Assembly (NCBI GenBank): GCA_902517885.1
Contig: CABYDZ010000001.1
Span: 1 to 64,000 of the forward strand
Direction: 5' to 3'
Origin: an uncultured Pelagibacteraceae bacterium
Lineage (GTDB): Bacteria; Pseudomonadota; Alphaproteobacteria; Pelagibacterales; AG-422-B15
Length of the DNA stretch: 64,000 nucleotides
Under the pieces are notes generated by a model, which was given only the letters and a program-made list of their open reading frames with translations, ran no database searches and was not told the DNA's origin. How positions within the stretch are numbered: position 1 is the stretch's first letter; every line of letters starts with the position of its first letter. Of this stretch, positions 50,975 to 59,536 are shown piece after piece. A program made the position numbers and the translations under genes.

Positions 50975-51819
50975 GTTATTTCACTTACTCCATTCTTAAT
51001 TACAATTTTGTCTCGCTCTTTTACTTTAGATTGATAGTAAACTTTACTGCCGTTCTTCCACATTTCAGTAACGATTGTTTCACCAGGATATACAGGGGAT
51101 GAAAAACGGCAATCAAATTTTTTTAACCTTTTAGCATCACCTTCACATACACTTTCTACGAGTGAGCGGCAAGCTATACCATAAGTGCACATGCCATGAA
51201 GGATAGGTTTTTCAAATCCTGCAGTCTTTGCAAAATTAGGATCAGAGTGTAGCGGATTATAATCACCTGAAAGTCTAAAAATCAAAGCTTGGTCAGGTTT
51301 AGTTTTAATTTCGTGAACAAAATCTGGACCACCTTCTGGTTTAAATATTTCACTCTTTGGAGATTCTGGACCTCCAAACCCTCCGTCACCTCTTGCAAAT
51401 GTTGTACTTACAAGCTTACAGATTTCAGTATTATCTTTTTTTAGCTTGATTGTAGTCTCCACATCTATGATTGCACCTTTGCCTGCACCTTTATCATAGC
51501 ATCCTATTACCTTAGCATTAGAAATAAAATCTCCAGATACCGGCAGAGGATTTGAAAAAGACAGTTTTTGCTCACCATGCACTACTAAAATGAAATTTAT
51601 GTTAGCTTTTAAAAGTAAAGGCGAATGATATTGGAAGTTTGTAGCCATTGAAGGTAAAGCAACTTGTGAGTTTTCATAAACATATTTTAACTCTGCCAGA
51701 TTCATCGGATCATTACCCAGACCAACTCCAAGGCTATAGAGAATTGAATCCTTATCAGAGTAAGAAATTTCAACATTCTCAGATGTCATAGACATTATTT
51801 CATCGTAATTAATAGGCAT
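50971..51819 (-). CDS. MaoC-family (R)-specific enoyl-CoA hydratase, double hotdog
   Basis: The 282-residue protein has two hotdog folds: an N-terminal non-catalytic half and a C-terminal half with the hydratase-2 motif LSGDYNPLHSDPNFAKTAGFEKPILHGMCTYG (Asp, His and the Gly-Phe-x-x-Pro-Ile-x-His-Gly tail). This is the arrangement of hydratase 2 in peroxisomal multifunctional enzyme type 2 and of bacterial MaoC proteins. It would hydrate trans-2-enoyl-CoA to (R)-3-hydroxyacyl-CoA. It is transcribed together with the acyl-CoA dehydrogenase and divergent from the dienoyl-CoA isomerase gene at 51894. Confidence 0.9.
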   Translation of the reverse strand: MPINYDEIMSMTSENVEISYSDKDSILYSLGVGLGNDPMNLAELKYVYENSQVALPSMATNFQYHSPLLLKANINFILVVHGEQKLSFSNPLPVSGDFISNAKVIGCYDKGAGKGAIIDVETTIKLKKDNTEICKLVSTTFARGDGGFGGPESPKSEIFKPEGGPDFVHEIKTKPDQALIFRLSGDYNPLHSDPNFAKTAGFEKPILHGMCTYGIACRSLVESVCEGDAKRLKKFDCRFSSPVYPGETIVTEMWKNGSKVYYQSKVKERDKIVIKNGVSEIT

Positions 51820-51893
51820 TTTTTATGTATTTTAGTACGTTTTAAATATATATATAGTTTATATAGTTCAAATATTTAATGCGAGTAAAAAAT

Positions 51894-52748
51894 ATGTCTA
51901 AACCATTTGATGTCGAGATAAACAATTCCATAGCCCATATAAGGTTTAACAGGCCTGAGAAAAGAAACTCAATGAATGAGGATTTTTGGAATTTATTTCC
52001 CAAAGAAGTTGAAGAATTAGATAGTAGTGGTGAAGTTAGAGCCTTGGTTGTTTCATCAACAGGCCCTCACTTTTCATCTGGCATAGATTTGAATATGTTT
52101 AAGGATGATGTAGTTGAAAACCAGAGTGAAAATGAACTTGGAAGAAGTAGAGGTTACTTCTTGCAACAATTGCATTATTTACAGAACGCAGCTACTTGTT
52201 TGGAAACAGCTCGTTTCCCAGTCATCGCCGCTGTTCAAGGAGGATGTATAGGAGGAGGAATAGACTTAATAACTGCTGCCGATATTAGATTATGTACAAA
52301 AGATGCTTTCTTTTTAATAGAAGAAATTAATGTAGGGCTTGCTGCAGACATTGGCACCATTCAAAGACTACCCAAAATCATTCCCGCTGGTATTGCGAGA
52401 GAATGGACAATGATGGGAGAAAAAGTTTCTGCAGATAGAGCAAAAGAGGTAGGGCTTGTAAGTTCACTGCATGAAAATCATGAAGAAATGTTGGAAAGTG
52501 CATTTAAAATTGCCGAAAGACTTGCTTCTAAAACGCCTTTAGCCATGTGGGTTACTAAAGAAGTCCTTAATTATTCAAGAGATCATTCAGTGAAAGAAGG
52601 TTTAGAAAATGTTGCTTTATGGAATGCGGCAACTCTTCACAAAGAAGATGTCATGAATACCATGATGGCAAAAATGCAAAAAAAAGATCCTGAATATAGG
52701 AACTTAAGGAATAAAAATTTTCTGAAACGTAAATCTGATAAGCAGTAA
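51894..52748 (+). CDS. Crotonase-fold delta(3,5)-delta(2,4)-dienoyl-CoA isomerase-like enzyme
   Basis: The 284-residue protein is a crotonase with the oxyanion-hole segments HFSSGIDL and GGCIGGGIDLITAAD. The acidic set Asp124, Glu144 and Asp152 (in GIDL, EEINVG and LAADIGTIQRLP) has the same spacing (20 and 8 residues) as Asp176, Glu196 and Asp204 of mammalian ECH1, the dienoyl-CoA isomerase, and the AADIGT-x-QRLPK stretch is that family's hallmark. It would remove odd-position double bonds in fatty acid degradation. A longer start at 51879 exists; I prefer the ATG at 51894. It is divergent from the MaoC gene. Confidence 0.86.
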   Translation: MSKPFDVEINNSIAHIRFNRPEKRNSMNEDFWNLFPKEVEELDSSGEVRALVVSSTGPHFSSGIDLNMFKDDVVENQSENELGRSRGYFLQQLHYLQNAATCLETARFPVIAAVQGGCIGGGIDLITAADIRLCTKDAFFLIEEINVGLAADIGTIQRLPKIIPAGIAREWTMMGEKVSADRAKEVGLVSSLHENHEEMLESAFKIAERLASKTPLAMWVTKEVLNYSRDHSVKEGLENVALWNAATLHKEDVMNTMMAKMQKKDPEYRNLRNKNFLKRKSDKQ

Positions 52749-52767
52749 ATCAGATACAAAAAGTTAA

Positions 52768-53637
52768 ATGAGATTCAAAAAAGGAATTATTCTTGCTGCC
52801 GGTAAGGGAACTCGTCTGTTTCCAACAACCGAAGCGACACCAAAGCCCTTATTGCCCCTATATGATAAGCCATTACTTTACTACGCGCTGTCCAATTTAA
52901 TGAGTGCGGGTATTAAGGAAGTATTATTTATTTCACGTAAACAGGATATGCAGATTTTTAAAAAACTCTTTGGCACAGGAAGTCAGTTAGGCATGCGTTT
53001 GAAATATACCTTTCAGACAAAGCCCAAGGGCATACCTGACGCAATAAATGTTGCCAATAAATTTATTGCCAATCAGCCATTTGTCTTAGCCTTGGCGGAC
53101 AATCTTTTTATTGGAGAGAGTTTTCAAAAAACGTTAAAGCAAGTGCAATCCATAAAATCGGGAGCAGTAGTTTTAGCTGTAAAAACAAAGTATCCTTCAA
53201 AATCTGCTGTAATTGATCTGGGGAAAAAAGGGAAAATCAAATCAATTATTGAAAAACCAAAGAAACCTAAAAGTAATTTAACGATACCGGGATTATATTT
53301 TTATGACTCAGCTTCTATACCAGTAGTTAAGAAACTCAGACCTTCCAAAAGAGGAGAGCTTGAAATAGTTGATGTACATCTTGCGTATTTAGAAAAACAA
53401 CTACTAAAAGTATTCTCACTCAAAAAAGATATAAAATGGTTTGATACAGGTGATGCTGAGGAAATGCTTGAGGCTTCCAATTATGTTCATAGATATCAAA
53501 AAAATAAGAAAACTCTAGTGGGTTCAATTGAATTAGTTGCCTTAAAAAATGGCTGGATCTCAAAAAATAAATTCAAATTAATGATTAGCAAATATTCAAA
53601 TTCACAATACAAAAAAAATCTTCAAAAATTCTGTTAA
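52768..53637 (+). CDS. Sugar-1-phosphate nucleotidyltransferase (RmlA/GalU-like)
   Basis: The 289-residue protein starts with the nucleotidyltransferase signature GIILAAGKGTRLFPTTEATPKPLLPLYDKPL (residues 5-35), including the Gly-x-Gly-Thr-Arg-Leu and the PKPLLP lysine. ALADNLF carries the metal-binding Asp, and PGLYFYD and RGELEIVDVHLAYL match RmlA (glucose-1-phosphate thymidylyltransferase). The basic C-terminal third (many Lys) is unusual. No rmlB, rmlC or rmlD is nearby, so the sugar nucleotide is uncertain. It is followed after 2 bases by the YbaK-like gene. Confidence 0.85.
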   Translation: MRFKKGIILAAGKGTRLFPTTEATPKPLLPLYDKPLLYYALSNLMSAGIKEVLFISRKQDMQIFKKLFGTGSQLGMRLKYTFQTKPKGIPDAINVANKFIANQPFVLALADNLFIGESFQKTLKQVQSIKSGAVVLAVKTKYPSKSAVIDLGKKGKIKSIIEKPKKPKSNLTIPGLYFYDSASIPVVKKLRPSKRGELEIVDVHLAYLEKQLLKVFSLKKDIKWFDTGDAEEMLEASNYVHRYQKNKKTLVGSIELVALKNGWISKNKFKLMISKYSNSQYKKNLQKFC

Positions 53638-53639
53638 TA

Positions 53640-54137
53640 ATGAATCGAGAAGATTTAATTGGCTTACTTAATAAGAAATCTATTCGATTTAAGTTAACTG
53701 AACATAAACCATTATTCACAGTTGAGGACTCAAAAAATTTAAGAGGTCAGATCGAAGGAGCTCATTCAAAGAATCTCTTCTTAAAGGATAAAAAAGATAA
53801 TTTTTATTTAGTTAGCTTTATAGAAGATATTGTTGCTGATCTAAAGAAAGTCGCAATCCAACTAGATTCAAAGAAACTATCATTTGCAAGAGGAGAATAT
53901 CTTATGCAATATTTAGGTATTAAGCCAGGATCTGTATCTCCATTTGGATTAATTAATGATAATGAAAAAAAAGTTAAATTCTTCTTTGACTCAGAATTTA
54001 TGAACTTTGATATAGTTAATTTTCATCCGTTAGTTAATACTGCAACAGTTTCAATTGCACCAAGTGATCTGATTAATCTTATTGAAGAGCATCATTCAAA
54101 AGTAGAATTTATTAATATGCGTCAATTTCAAAAATAA
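53640..54137 (+). CDS. YbaK/ProX-type aminoacyl-tRNA deacylase
   Basis: The 165-residue protein matches the YbaK/EbsC editing domain: LTEHKPLFTVEDSKNLRGQIEGAHSKNLFLKDKKDNFYLVSF, containing the conserved Lys of KNLFLKDKK, and the C-terminal KYLGIKPGSVSPFGL...FHPLVNTATVSI. Such free-standing domains hydrolyse mischarged Ala- or Cys-tRNA(Pro) (ProXp-ala or YbaK). KPGSVSPFGLIND is closest to the ProXp-ala/PrdX group, in my judgement. It is in a tight run with the nucleotidyltransferase (2 bases) and Nudix gene (1 base), although no metabolic link is evident. Confidence 0.88.
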   Translation: MNREDLIGLLNKKSIRFKLTEHKPLFTVEDSKNLRGQIEGAHSKNLFLKDKKDNFYLVSFIEDIVADLKKVAIQLDSKKLSFARGEYLMQYLGIKPGSVSPFGLINDNEKKVKFFFDSEFMNFDIVNFHPLVNTATVSIAPSDLINLIEEHHSKVEFINMRQFQK

Positions 54138-54138
54138 A

Positions 54139-54666
54139 ATGAAAAAAGCAAAATTCATTAAAACAAAAAAAAGTATTGATACGAGTGTATTTAAACTTCA
54201 GCTTGACGAAGTCATTTGGGTAAATGGTAGAAGAGCTACAAGAGATGTTATCCGTCATAATGGGATAACAGCTATAGTGCCAATTATAGAAAAGAAATAT
54301 ATTATCTTAATTAAGCAGTACAGGTATGGAGCTGACAAAATCATGTTAGAAGTACCAGCAGGAACAATTGACTCTGGTGAAAAACCATTACAGTGTGCAA
54401 AACGTGAATTGACTGAAGAAACTGGTTATCATGGGAAGCAATGGAGACTTATAGGTAAATACTTTCCTACTCCAGCTTACAACACATGTATTATTCATTC
54501 ATATTTAACACATTGTTATAAACAAACAGAGACAAATTATGACGAAGACGAAGTTCTAGAAACAAAAATCTTCTCAGTAAGTGAAATTAAAAAAATGTTA
54601 AGGAACAATAAGTTTTCTGATATTAAAACCTATATAAGCCTAGAGAGATTTATTAAATATTATTGA
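54139..54666 (+). CDS. Nudix hydrolase, ADP-ribose pyrophosphatase-like
   Basis: The 175-residue protein has the Nudix box at 75-97 (GTIDSGEKP...RELTEETGY) preceded by EVPAG, the ADP-ribose pyrophosphatase signature. FPTPAYNTCIIHSYL follows the box at the distance where a proline marks ADP-ribose specificity. It would hydrolyse ADP-ribose or a similar nucleoside diphosphate sugar. It starts 1 base after the YbaK-like gene and overlaps the convergent thioesterase gene by 7 bases. Substrate is by subfamily signature. Confidence 0.88.
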   Translation: MKKAKFIKTKKSIDTSVFKLQLDEVIWVNGRRATRDVIRHNGITAIVPIIEKKYIILIKQYRYGADKIMLEVPAGTIDSGEKPLQCAKRELTEETGYHGKQWRLIGKYFPTPAYNTCIIHSYLTHCYKQTETNYDEDEVLETKIFSVSEIKKMLRNNKFSDIKTYISLERFIKYY

Positions 54667-55154
54667 TTTAGTATTTTCCAGATTCCCGAAGCTGACAAAA
54701 TAATTTTATCTTTTGAAATCAAGTTTCCTTCTACGAATACAAGCGATTTTGTTGTCTTCGTAACTTTTCCATCACACTCAATAATGTCATCTTGAAGACC
54801 TGGGCTTACAAAATTACAGTTTAAAGAGATAGTACTGCAAGGTTTCTTTCCACAAGCAGTAAACACCATTGATCCTAAAAAAATATCTGCTAATGACATT
54901 GAGTATCCACCATGCGCAATTCCATGAGCATTCAAATGCTTATCTAAAATTTTTGTAATGAATTTAAAGTTTCCATCATTTTCTTTTTTGAAATACATAG
55001 GGCCAATGAGTACATCAAAACCTGCATGCCATCCAAGTTTTTTATAACCTTCAGGAACCCAGTTAGGAAGAGACGTTTCTGTTTTAAGCATTACCATTTT
55101 AGAATCGTATATTTTTAGAATGCGATTCTTAGCCTCGTAATTAAATATGGTCAA
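54660..55154 (-). CDS. PaaI-type acyl-CoA thioesterase (hotdog fold)
   Basis: The 164-residue protein has the hotdog thioesterase core: NAHGIAHGGYSMSLADIFLG (His-Gly-Gly followed by a catalytic Asp) and SLNCNFVSPGLQDDIIECDGKVTKTTKSLVFVEGNLI, the PaaI/YbgC-like pattern. It would hydrolyse acyl- or aryl-CoA esters. It is convergent with the Nudix gene (7-base overlap) and divergent from the thiolase, in the same acyl-CoA gene neighbourhood. The N-terminal 40 residues are not typical and may be an extra helix. Confidence 0.85.
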   Translation of the reverse strand: MTIFNYEAKNRILKIYDSKMVMLKTETSLPNWVPEGYKKLGWHAGFDVLIGPMYFKKENDGNFKFITKILDKHLNAHGIAHGGYSMSLADIFLGSMVFTACGKKPCSTISLNCNFVSPGLQDDIIECDGKVTKTTKSLVFVEGNLISKDKIILSASGIWKILNQ

Positions 55155-55198
55155 GCTTTATAAAGAAATTTATATGCCAAAATTTGAGGGTATTTTTA

Positions 55199-55212
55199 AT
55201 ATCTGTAGATAT
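55199..55212. promoter_or_regulatory. Palindrome upstream of the thiolase gene
   Basis: ATATCT-GT-AGATAT is a 14-bp near-perfect palindrome in the gap between the thioesterase and thiolase genes, 75 bases before the thiolase ATG. It could be a small operator. In AT-rich DNA such palindromes occur by chance fairly often. Confidence 0.25.
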
Positions 55213-55286
55213 ATTAAATTTTAACTTTTTTTTTCATATAAAAAGTTTATGTTACATTTTTTTAATATTTTCAGGGAAATATCGGT

Positions 55287-56468
55287 ATGAGAGAAGCTGC
55301 AATAATATCAACTGCTAGAACTGGTTTAGCAAAAGCTATGCGTGGAGGATTTAATAAAACTCATGGAATTACAATGGGTGGTCATACTGTAAAACATGCA
55401 ATTGAACGAGCAGGAATTGAGTCTGGTGAAGTAGAAGATATTATATTTGGTTGTGGGCAACCTGAAGCTGCAACTGGTCATAACATTGGAAGAAACGTAG
55501 CGATAGCTGGTGGATGCCCTGTTACTGTTCCTGGTACAACAATCAATAGATTCTGCTCATCAGGACTTCAGAGTATTGCTGTTGCAGCACAAAGAATTAT
55601 TGTTGATGGCATTAAAGTTGCAATAGGCGGCGGTGTTGAGTCAATTTCAATGACACAGCAGAACTTAAATATGAAACATTTGATCGAGCCTGAATTACAA
55701 AAAATATGTCCTGCTTTATGGATGCCAATGATTAATACAGCAGACATTGTTGCTGATAGATACAAAGTAAGCAGAGAACAGCAGGATGAGTACTCGCTTC
55801 AAAGTCAACAGCGTACAGCTGAAGCACAAAGCGCTGGAAAATTTGCTGATGAAATCGTTCCTTTGAAAACAAAAATGGACGTGATGAACAAAGAAACAAA
55901 GGAAGTTACTGAGCAAGAGGTAACAGTTGATAAGGATGAGTGTAATAGACCACAAACAACATTGGAAAGTTTAGCTGGATTAATGCCTGTCATGGGACCT
56001 GAGAAATATGTGACTGCAGGAAATGCAAGTCAGTTATCTGATGGAGCATCATCATGTGTCTTAATGGATTTGAAAGAAGCAGAAAAAAGAAATATTGAAC
56101 CAATGGGAATTTTTAGAGGATTGTCCGTTGCAGCGTGCGAGCCTGATGAAATGGGAATTGGCCCAGTTTTTGCTGTACCGAAATTGTTAGATCAACACGG
56201 CTTATCCGTAGATGATATTGACATTTGGGAACTAAATGAAGCTTTTGCTGTTCAAGTCTTATATTGCCGTGATAAACTTGGTATAGATAATGACAAGTTG
56301 AATGTTAATGGTGGTTCAATTTCAATTGGACACCCATACGGTATGACAGGCTCACGTATGACTGGTCATATTTTAATAGAGGGTAAAAGAAGAAAAGCAA
56401 AATACGGTGTTGTCACTATGTGTGTCGGTGGCGGAATGGGAGCAGCAGGACTTTTTGAGATTTTATGA
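55287..56468 (+). CDS. Acetyl-CoA acyltransferase (thiolase)
   Basis: The 393-residue thiolase has all catalytic residues: nucleophile Cys90 ([12 protein letters not shown]), His349 ([13 protein letters not shown]) and Cys379 ([18 protein letters not shown]). It either cleaves 3-ketoacyl-CoA at the end of beta-oxidation or condenses acetyl-Co[10 protein letters not shown] and the [14 protein letters not shown] segment are typical of the degradative group. With the dehydrogenases, hydratase, isomerase and reductase nearby it completes most of a beta-oxidation set. It overlaps the PsiE-like gene by 4 bases (ATGA). Confidence 0.94.
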   Translation: MREAAIISTARTGLAKAMRGGFNKTHGITMGGHTVKHAIERAGIESGEVEDIIFGCGQPEAATGHNIGRNVAIAGGCPVTVPGTTINRFCSSGLQSIAVAAQRIIVDGIKVAIGGGVESISMTQQNLNMKHLIEPELQKICPALWMPMINTADIVADRYKVSREQQDEYSLQSQQRTAEAQSAGKFADEIVPLKTKMDVMNKETKEVTEQEVTVDKDECNRPQTTLESLAGLMPVMGPEKYVTAGNASQLSDGASSCVLMDLKEAEKRNIEPMGIFRGLSVAACEPDEMGIGPVFAVPKLLDQHGLSVDDIDIWELNEAFAVQVLYCRDKLGIDNDKLNVNGGSISIGHPYGMTGSRMTGHILIEGKRRKAKYGVVTMCVGGGMGAAGLFEIL

Positions 56469-56836
56469 TTGATGTTATTAAATATATTGAGAAAATTGCT
56501 TTAGTAATTATTATTTTTGCGACTGTCATTGCTATTGGCTACGAGATTTATGCAATGTATGAGAAATCACTTGTTGAGTTAGCTGATCTATTGTTACTTT
56601 TTATTTATTTAGAAGTCATTCAAATGATCAGAGAGTATTGGACGCTCAATAGGATCAGAATAAGTATTCCATTATTTATTGCAATCACTGCGGTAGCTAG
56701 ATTAATCATACTTCAGGGTAAAACAATGGATCCAAGTATGTTGCTATATGAGGGTGGCGCAATATTGCTTATAGCAATTGCAGTGCTTATTCTTAAAGCA
56801 AGAAAACTAAAGATGTTTTCTGATGTTGACGACTAA
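56465..56836 (+). CDS. PsiE family (phosphate-starvation-inducible E-like) membrane protein
   Basis: The 123-residue protein has four hydrophobic segments and the PsiE pattern: [19 protein letters not shown] in the middle and [35 protein letters not shown] at the end. PsiE is a small inner-membrane protein of unknown function, named from its induction by phosphate starvation in E. coli. It overlaps the thiolase by 4 bases and the DUF4864 gene by 14 bases, so all three are on one transcript. Confidence 0.85.
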   Translation: MIDVIKYIEKIALVIIIFATVIAIGYEIYAMYEKSLVELADLLLLFIYLEVIQMIREYWTLNRIRISIPLFIAITAVARLIILQGKTMDPSMLLYEGGAILLIAIAVLILKARKLKMFSDVDD

Positions 56837-57254
56837 AATATTTAACTATTTACAAATATTAATTTTTTCCTTCCTAATTCAGAATGGGGCATATGCCATT
56901 ACTGCATCAGATGAAGAAGAAATAATATCAGTAGTAAATGCACAACTGCAGGCATTTCAAGATGACGATTTTGAAAAAGCTTATTCATATGCTTCTCCTA
57001 CAATTAAAACCATTTTTTCTGATTATAAAAAGTTTAGAGATATGGTGGTGGGTCAGTACCAAGCAGTGTATAGGCCAAAAAGTATAAATTTTGGAAACGT
57101 TACAACGCAAGGGGGAATGACTTTTCTTGAGGTGTATTTAGTTGATCCAGATGGCATATTTGTAACTGCAATTTATACGATGCAACAGCAAGACGATGAT
57201 AGTTGGCTTATTAATGGTTGTTTTCTCAATCAAGCTAAAAGTGATCAGATTTAA
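56823..57254 (+). CDS. Exported DUF4864-type protein
   Basis: The 143-residue protein has a signal peptide (about 1-22, ending AYA), then the DUF4864 core: ASDEEEIISVVNAQLQAFQDDDFEKAYSYASPTIKTIF, which resembles the NTF2-like fold, and MVVGQYQAVYRPKSINFG. The family is periplasmic or secreted and of unknown function. It starts inside the PsiE-like gene, with a 14-base overlap, and its stop abuts the convergent GH1 gene. I recall this family as common in alphaproteobacteria and cyanobacteria. Confidence 0.82.
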   Translation: MLTTKIFNYLQILIFSFLIQNGAYAITASDEEEIISVVNAQLQAFQDDDFEKAYSYASPTIKTIFSDYKKFRDMVVGQYQAVYRPKSINFGNVTTQGGMTFLEVYLVDPDGIFVTAIYTMQQQDDDSWLINGCFLNQAKSDQI

Positions 57255-58499
57255 TTATGAAGATTTTTCTATAATCTCTTGATAAAATTTTAGACTTTCT
57301 TTACTTTTCCTCGCAAGAGTTTCTCTGTCAACCTCAATGAGGCCAAATCTTGGTTTATATCCATACAACCACTCGAAATTGTCTAGAAATGACCAATAGT
57401 AATAACCTCTGATATCGAGACCATCATCAATACACCGCTGAAGACCCTCTAATGCTGTTTTGACATAGCTTATTCTTTGTTCATCGTCATCAGTACCAAT
57501 TCCATTTTCAGTAACAATCATAGGACAGTTAATTTTTGGAGCTACATACCTCAACACATTCTCAAGTGACTCTGGATAATACTCATATCCCATCACGAGC
57601 ATAGTTGAATCATTTGTATTAGGTTTTACAATTCCCTCTGGGCCATATGTATGACGTGTGTATGTTTGTATGCCTATAAAGTCATCATTTTTTACCTGAT
57701 CTAGGCATATATCTACAGACTCAGCATGAGCCTTATCTTTCATTTCTTCTCCACCATCAATACATTGGTAATCCATAATTGAAAGCGTGATGCCAACTGG
57801 CTGATTATGATCTAAATTACCTTTGATAACTGGAAAAGATTTTACGTGAGCTTCCATCATACAATCTCTTATTTTAAATGGATGCCCAAACAAAAAAGGT
57901 CCAAAGTTCTCAAGGTTTGATCCGCATGATTTTGCCGCTTCACCAACAAAAGGCATAATTGTTTTCATTCCACCCTCTGGGTAACTAGGAAAACTATGAG
58001 CAAAACAAGAAGTTAGGTTTGCCTCATTAATTGTACATACTGTATCCATGTAATCATCCAATTCTTTTGACACTTTTTCTGAGTATCTTACAAATAAATC
58101 AACATTATCTTGATTTTCCCAACCGCCCCTTGCAGTAAACCACAGTGGTGACGTAAAGTGTTGCAAGGTTACACAGGTTTTCAAACCTTTCTCTCGACAA
58201 TAATCTAGAACCTTTTTGTAGTGATCAATCGCTTCTTGAGAAAATTCACCTTCACTGGCTTCAATTCGAGCCCATTCAACTGATAAGCGATAGGCTTGGA
58301 TGGAATGATCAGCCATAATGTCAATATCCTCTTCATACCTATTCCATTGATCGCAAGCAATACCCGAAGGTTCTGCAAATGTTGTATCTTTAGTATGTTC
58401 TAAGTGCCAAAAATCTGAGTTGGTGTTATTTCCTTCAACTTGGTGTGCCGCAGTTGCAGTGCCCCATATAAAATCTTTAGGTAGATTTTTTAAAATCAT
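57255..58499 (-). CDS. Glycoside hydrolase family 1 (beta-glucosidase/galactosidase-like)
   Basis: The 414-residue protein has the GH1 start LPKDFIWGTATAAHQVEG, YRLSVEWARIEASEGEFSQEAI, LQHFTSPLWF, the acid/base Glu159 in TINEAN, the nucleophile Glu331 in IVTENG, and the C-terminal YYYWSFLDNFEW. The usual TxNEP has Ala in place of Pro (NEA). No signal peptide is present, so it acts in the cytoplasm. It is the last gene of the operon with a serine hydrolase, GPH symporter and GHMP kinase, so it likely splits an imported beta-glycoside whose sugar is then phosphorylated by the kinase. Confidence 0.92.
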   Translation of the reverse strand: MILKNLPKDFIWGTATAAHQVEGNNTNSDFWHLEHTKDTTFAEPSGIACDQWNRYEEDIDIMADHSIQAYRLSVEWARIEASEGEFSQEAIDHYKKVLDYCREKGLKTCVTLQHFTSPLWFTARGGWENQDNVDLFVRYSEKVSKELDDYMDTVCTINEANLTSCFAHSFPSYPEGGMKTIMPFVGEAAKSCGSNLENFGPFLFGHPFKIRDCMMEAHVKSFPVIKGNLDHNQPVGITLSIMDYQCIDGGEEMKDKAHAESVDICLDQVKNDDFIGIQTYTRHTYGPEGIVKPNTNDSTMLVMGYEYYPESLENVLRYVAPKINCPMIVTENGIGTDDDEQRISYVKTALEGLQRCIDDGLDIRGYYYWSFLDNFEWLYGYKPRFGLIEVDRETLARKSKESLKFYQEIIEKSS

Positions 58500-59527
58500 A
58501 TGAATTTTGCCTTATTATAATTCTCTAATATCATTTTTTTGAGTTCTTCTACTTTATCATTTTTCACCAGCGTTACAACAGCGCCTCCAAAACCAGCTCC
58601 TGTCAACTTTGACCCTAATGCTCCAAAAGAATTAGACAGACTTACTAATTTATTCAATTCATCAGTTGAAACACCATAATATTTTGAGAGAGACAAGTGA
58701 CTTTCTGTCATCAGTTTTCCAAATTCATTAGGGTTATCATCTTTTAGGAATTGTACAGCTTTTTTTACCCTTACATTTTCTTCTACTACATGCTTACACA
58801 CTTTAAATTCTTCATCAGATAATATTTCAATATCTTCTTTGCTTATAATTTCTTTTTCACATAGGTTATTTAAATTCATTTTCTTAGATGCGCTAAGGCA
58901 CAACTCTTTTTTTTGATTAAACTCGCTGCTTGATAAAATTCTTTGTGTATTACTGTCAATAATAAGAAAATTATAATCTTCAAATATATTAATTAATTCA
59001 TAAGATTTATTTAGAGTATTTAGGTATAAAGCTTGATTGTGATTGCCTAATACAGATACAAATTGATCCATAATACCACCACCAACTCCGACAAAATTAT
59101 TTTCGATGTCGTATGCTAAATTGATAAGTTCATCATCAGACATATCTTTTTTATAATAATTGCCTAGAGCCTTTAAAGTGCTAACTGTTATGGCAGCTGA
59201 GGACGAGAGACCAATTCCTAGTGGAAGGTGGCTTCTTATATTAAAAGATAGTTTTTTGATTACTATTGAATATTTCTTTCCAAAAAATAAACATGAGCCA
59301 ATAACAAAATCTGCCCAATCACCTCTTTTTTCTAGTTTTTCAATTGATAATTTTTTATGATATTTGTCTGAGACTATCGAAATGCATTCAATTTCTGGGT
59401 TCTCACTTAATTCACAGATTATTGAGTTTTTTATCTGTAAAGGTAATACACATCCTCCGTTATAATCTAAATGTTCACCAATTAAGTTTACTCTCCCGTA
59501 GCCTTCACCAACTGAGATCGCTTTCAT
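58496..59527 (-). CDS. GHMP sugar kinase, galactokinase-like
   Basis: The 343-residue protein has the galactokinase motif GRVNLIGEHLDYNGG (11-25; Leu20 replaces the usual Thr), the ATP-binding PLGIGLSSSAAI (102-113), the catalytic Asp154 in MDQFVSVLG, and the third GHMP motif GSKLTGAGFGGAVV (305-318). It is shorter than E. coli GalK at its N-terminus by nearly 20 residues. Galactokinases phosphorylate galactose at O1. In this operon no galT, galE or galM is found, so the sugar and the next step are uncertain; arabinose or N-acetylgalactosamine kinases share the same motifs. It overlaps GH1 by 4 bases. Confidence 0.85.
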   Translation of the reverse strand: MKAISVGEGYGRVNLIGEHLDYNGGCVLPLQIKNSIICELSENPEIECISIVSDKYHKKLSIEKLEKRGDWADFVIGSCLFFGKKYSIVIKKLSFNIRSHLPLGIGLSSSAAITVSTLKALGNYYKKDMSDDELINLAYDIENNFVGVGGGIMDQFVSVLGNHNQALYLNTLNKSYELINIFEDYNFLIIDSNTQRILSSSEFNQKKELCLSASKKMNLNNLCEKEIISKEDIEILSDEEFKVCKHVVEENVRVKKAVQFLKDDNPNEFGKLMTESHLSLSKYYGVSTDELNKLVSLSNSFGALGSKLTGAGFGGAVVTLVKNDKVEELKKMILENYNKAKFI

Positions 59528-59536
59528 AATTCGATC

